Below, in pieces: positions 6,233 through 7,330 of a DNA stretch of 7,330 nt. Origin of the DNA: Desulfobacteraceae bacterium (GTDB lineage: Bacteria; Desulfobacterota; DSM-4660; Desulfatiglandales; Desulfatiglandaceae). Position numbers and translations under genes: made by a program. The stretch spans positions 1,396,682 through 1,404,011 of the forward strand of contig CP070700.1 in assembly GCA_020349865.1 (NCBI GenBank), written 5' to 3'. The notes under the pieces were generated by a model, which saw only the letters and a list, made by a program, of their open reading frames with translations, did no database searches and was not told where the DNA came from. Within the stretch, counting starts at the first letter, position 1. The number at the start of each line of letters is the position of its first letter.

Positions 6233-6715
6233 ATGAATGAAACTGTAGAGATTGATTGGCAACAGATAGATGCAATAATCGAAAGTTACAAAACTGACCC
6301 AGAAGCCCTGCTGATGATCATGCAGGATATCAGCGATATATACAATTATGTACCTCCGGAAGTGATTCCTGTTTTGGTGGAAAGTTTAGGGGTTAGAGAA
6401 AGTTTGATTTACGGCGTTGCCACATTTTACAAAACCATTAGTCTGGAGCCCCGGGGGAAATACATCGTTAATGTCTGTACCGGCACCGCGTGCCATGTGC
6501 GGGGAGCAGACAAGATCATGGATGCAATACAAGAAAAACTGAAAATCAAGGAAGGTCAAACAACCGATGATCTTCTCTTTTCCCTGGAAGCGGTTCGCTG
6601 TGTGGGTTGTTGCGCCTCCGGACCTGTTATTACGGTGAATCAGGAAACCCACGGCGGGCTTGATCGTTCTAATATCAACAAAATTATTGAGCGCTATAGA
6701 AAGGATGATTCTTAA
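6233..6715 (+). CDS. NuoE-like [2Fe-2S] subunit (HndA/BamG type)
   Basis: The 160-residue protein has the NuoE layout: an N-terminal helical bundle ([32 protein letters not shown]) and a thioredoxin-like domain binding one 2Fe-2S cluster through C82, C87, C123 and C127 (CTGTAC and CVGCC), followed by the conserved GPV. It partners NuoF-type NAD(H)-binding subunits in complex I, in NADH-dependent or NADP-reducing hydrogenases (HndA) and in Hdr-linked complexes such as the Bam system. The start ATG 6233 lies five bases after the hdrA stop, and its AAGGA (6218-6222) sits inside the end of hdrA, so the two are translationally close and surely co-transcribed. A NuoF-like gene follows 32 bp after its stop. 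All cluster ligands are present. Confidence 0.94.
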   Translation: MNETVEIDWQQIDAIIESYKTDPEALLMIMQDISDIYNYVPPEVIPVLVESLGVRESLIYGVATFYKTISLEPRGKYIVNVCTGTACHVRGADKIMDAIQEKLKIKEGQTTDDLLFSLEAVRCVGCCASGPVITVNQETHGGLDRSNINKIIERYRKDDS

Positions 6716-6747
6716 GGTGGTTGGCTTATTGGAGGTTGAATTGCAAT

Positions 6748-7330
6748 ATGGGTAGGATAGGTAATAGGGCGGCACTGGAAAAGGTCAGAAACTCTCTTAG
6801 GGATCGTAACCGGCAAGAAAAGAGGAGGGTGATTTCAATTTGTGCCGGTTCGGGCTGCGGTGCCTATGGAACAGCGAAAGTGCATCAGGCACTGACCGAG
6901 GAATTGGCCAGACAGAATATGCAAGACACAGTGGAAGTGAAGCTTACGGGCTGCCATGGCTTTTGTGAAAAGGGGCCGATTATGGTCCTCCATCCTGAAG
7001 GCATTTTTTACCCCCAGGTCAAGGCGGATAGTATTGCGGAAATCGTCGAAACGACCGTCAAAAACAATCAATTGGTTACGTCGCTGATCTTTAAGGACCC
7101 TGCCACCAAAAAGAAAATCACCCATGAACATGACATCCCTTTCTACAAACTCCAAAAGAGAATCATTTTCGGTAACAACGGCATGATCGACCCCACCAGC
7201 ATCGAGGATTACATAGCGGTGGGGGGTTACGGTGCCCTTGAAAAAGCCCTGTTTGAAATGACGCCCGAACAAATTATTGATCAGGTAAAAACATCCGGAT
7301 TAAGGGGCCGTGGGGGAGGCGGGTTTCCCA
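6748..7330 (+). CDS. NuoF-like NAD(H)/FMN subunit, N-terminal part (HndC/BamH type), runs off the edge
   Basis: The window holds 194 codons from ATG 6748 with no stop. An N-terminal thioredoxin-like 2Fe-2S domain has C32, C37, C69 and C73 (CAGSGC and CHGFC), as in the long NuoF forms of HndC and Bam-type complexes rather than in plain complex I NuoF. The NuoF core then begins: [27 protein letters not shown] and the glycine-rich [11 protein letters not shown] at 184-194, which in this family contributes to FMN and NAD binding. The rest, with the 4Fe-4S site and possibly a C-terminal ferredoxin domain, is outside. A GGAGG (6731-6735) lies 12 bases upstream, a little long; an in-frame TTG at 6736 is too close to it to be used. 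The gene is third in the hdrA-led unit and would be its NAD(H) entry or exit point. Confidence 0.93.
   Translation, partial: MGRIGNRAALEKVRNSLRDRNRQEKRRVISICAGSGCGAYGTAKVHQALTEELARQNMQDTVEVKLTGCHGFCEKGPIMVLHPEGIFYPQVKADSIAEIVETTVKNNQLVTSLIFKDPATKKKITHEHDIPFYKLQKRIIFGNNGMIDPTSIEDYIAVGGYGALEKALFEMTPEQIIDQVKTSGLRGRGGGGFP

Noticed and set aside
6835..7272. Minus-strand open frame antisense to the NuoF-like gene
   Set aside because: The plus strand has the full NuoF N-terminal domain with all cluster cysteines; the antisense frame has no recognisable features.
1..7330. CRISPR arrays, tRNA or rRNA genes
   Set aside because: No regularly spaced repeats and no tRNA-like cloverleaf or rRNA sequence were noticed on either strand.

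Overview
The window looks like a piece of an anaerobic Deltaproteobacterium (Desulfobacterota, most like Desulfobacterales). This rests on its gene content: a heterodisulfide-reductase-type HdrA whose catalytic-region cysteine is replaced by an in-frame TGA (selenocysteine), an HdrC/HdrB pair, NuoE/NuoF-like NAD-linked subunits, and aldo/keto reductases fused to a ferredoxin domain. The taxon is inferred from family knowledge; no marker gene is present.

Layout. 1-24 (-): first eight codons of a gene leaving the window, with a strong ribosome binding site. 238-749 (-): decayed gene for a multi-membrane-span sensor domain. 888-2060 (-): intact ferredoxin-fused aldo/keto reductase. 2088-2252: a roughly 165 bp element made almost entirely of hairpins, with imperfect terminal inverted repeats. 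2375-3334 (-): a second aldo/keto reductase that has lost its N-terminus and carries an in-frame TAG, so a pseudogene. 3335-4062: no intact gene, but an 89-codon open stretch on the minus strand resembling the C-terminal tail of a transposase. 4063-5516 (-): hdrC then hdrB. 5517-5834: divergent control region with a near-consensus sigma-70 promoter. 5835-7330 (+): selenocysteine-containing short HdrA, NuoE-like protein and the start of a NuoF-like protein.

How the genes work together. HdrC and HdrB on one side, and HdrA, NuoE-like and NuoF-like proteins on the other, are the parts expected of a cytoplasmic Hdr-based electron-bifurcating or -confurcating complex. Such a complex would link NAD(H) (NuoF/NuoE) through an HdrA flavoprotein to HdrC/HdrB, where a disulfide or other acceptor is handled. 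The HdrA here is only 130 residues and stops just after its first 4Fe-4S motif, so either a full-length HdrA elsewhere completes the complex or this is a reduced, divergent version. It keeps the Sec codon and has a bacterial-SECIS-like hairpin directly after it, which argues that it is still translated.

The left half carries a heavy load of decayed genes and mobile-element debris, while the hdr/nuo half is intact apart from the short HdrA. The most notable points are the selenocysteine HdrA, its unusual shortness and the divergent hdrCB / hdrA-nuoEF arrangement.
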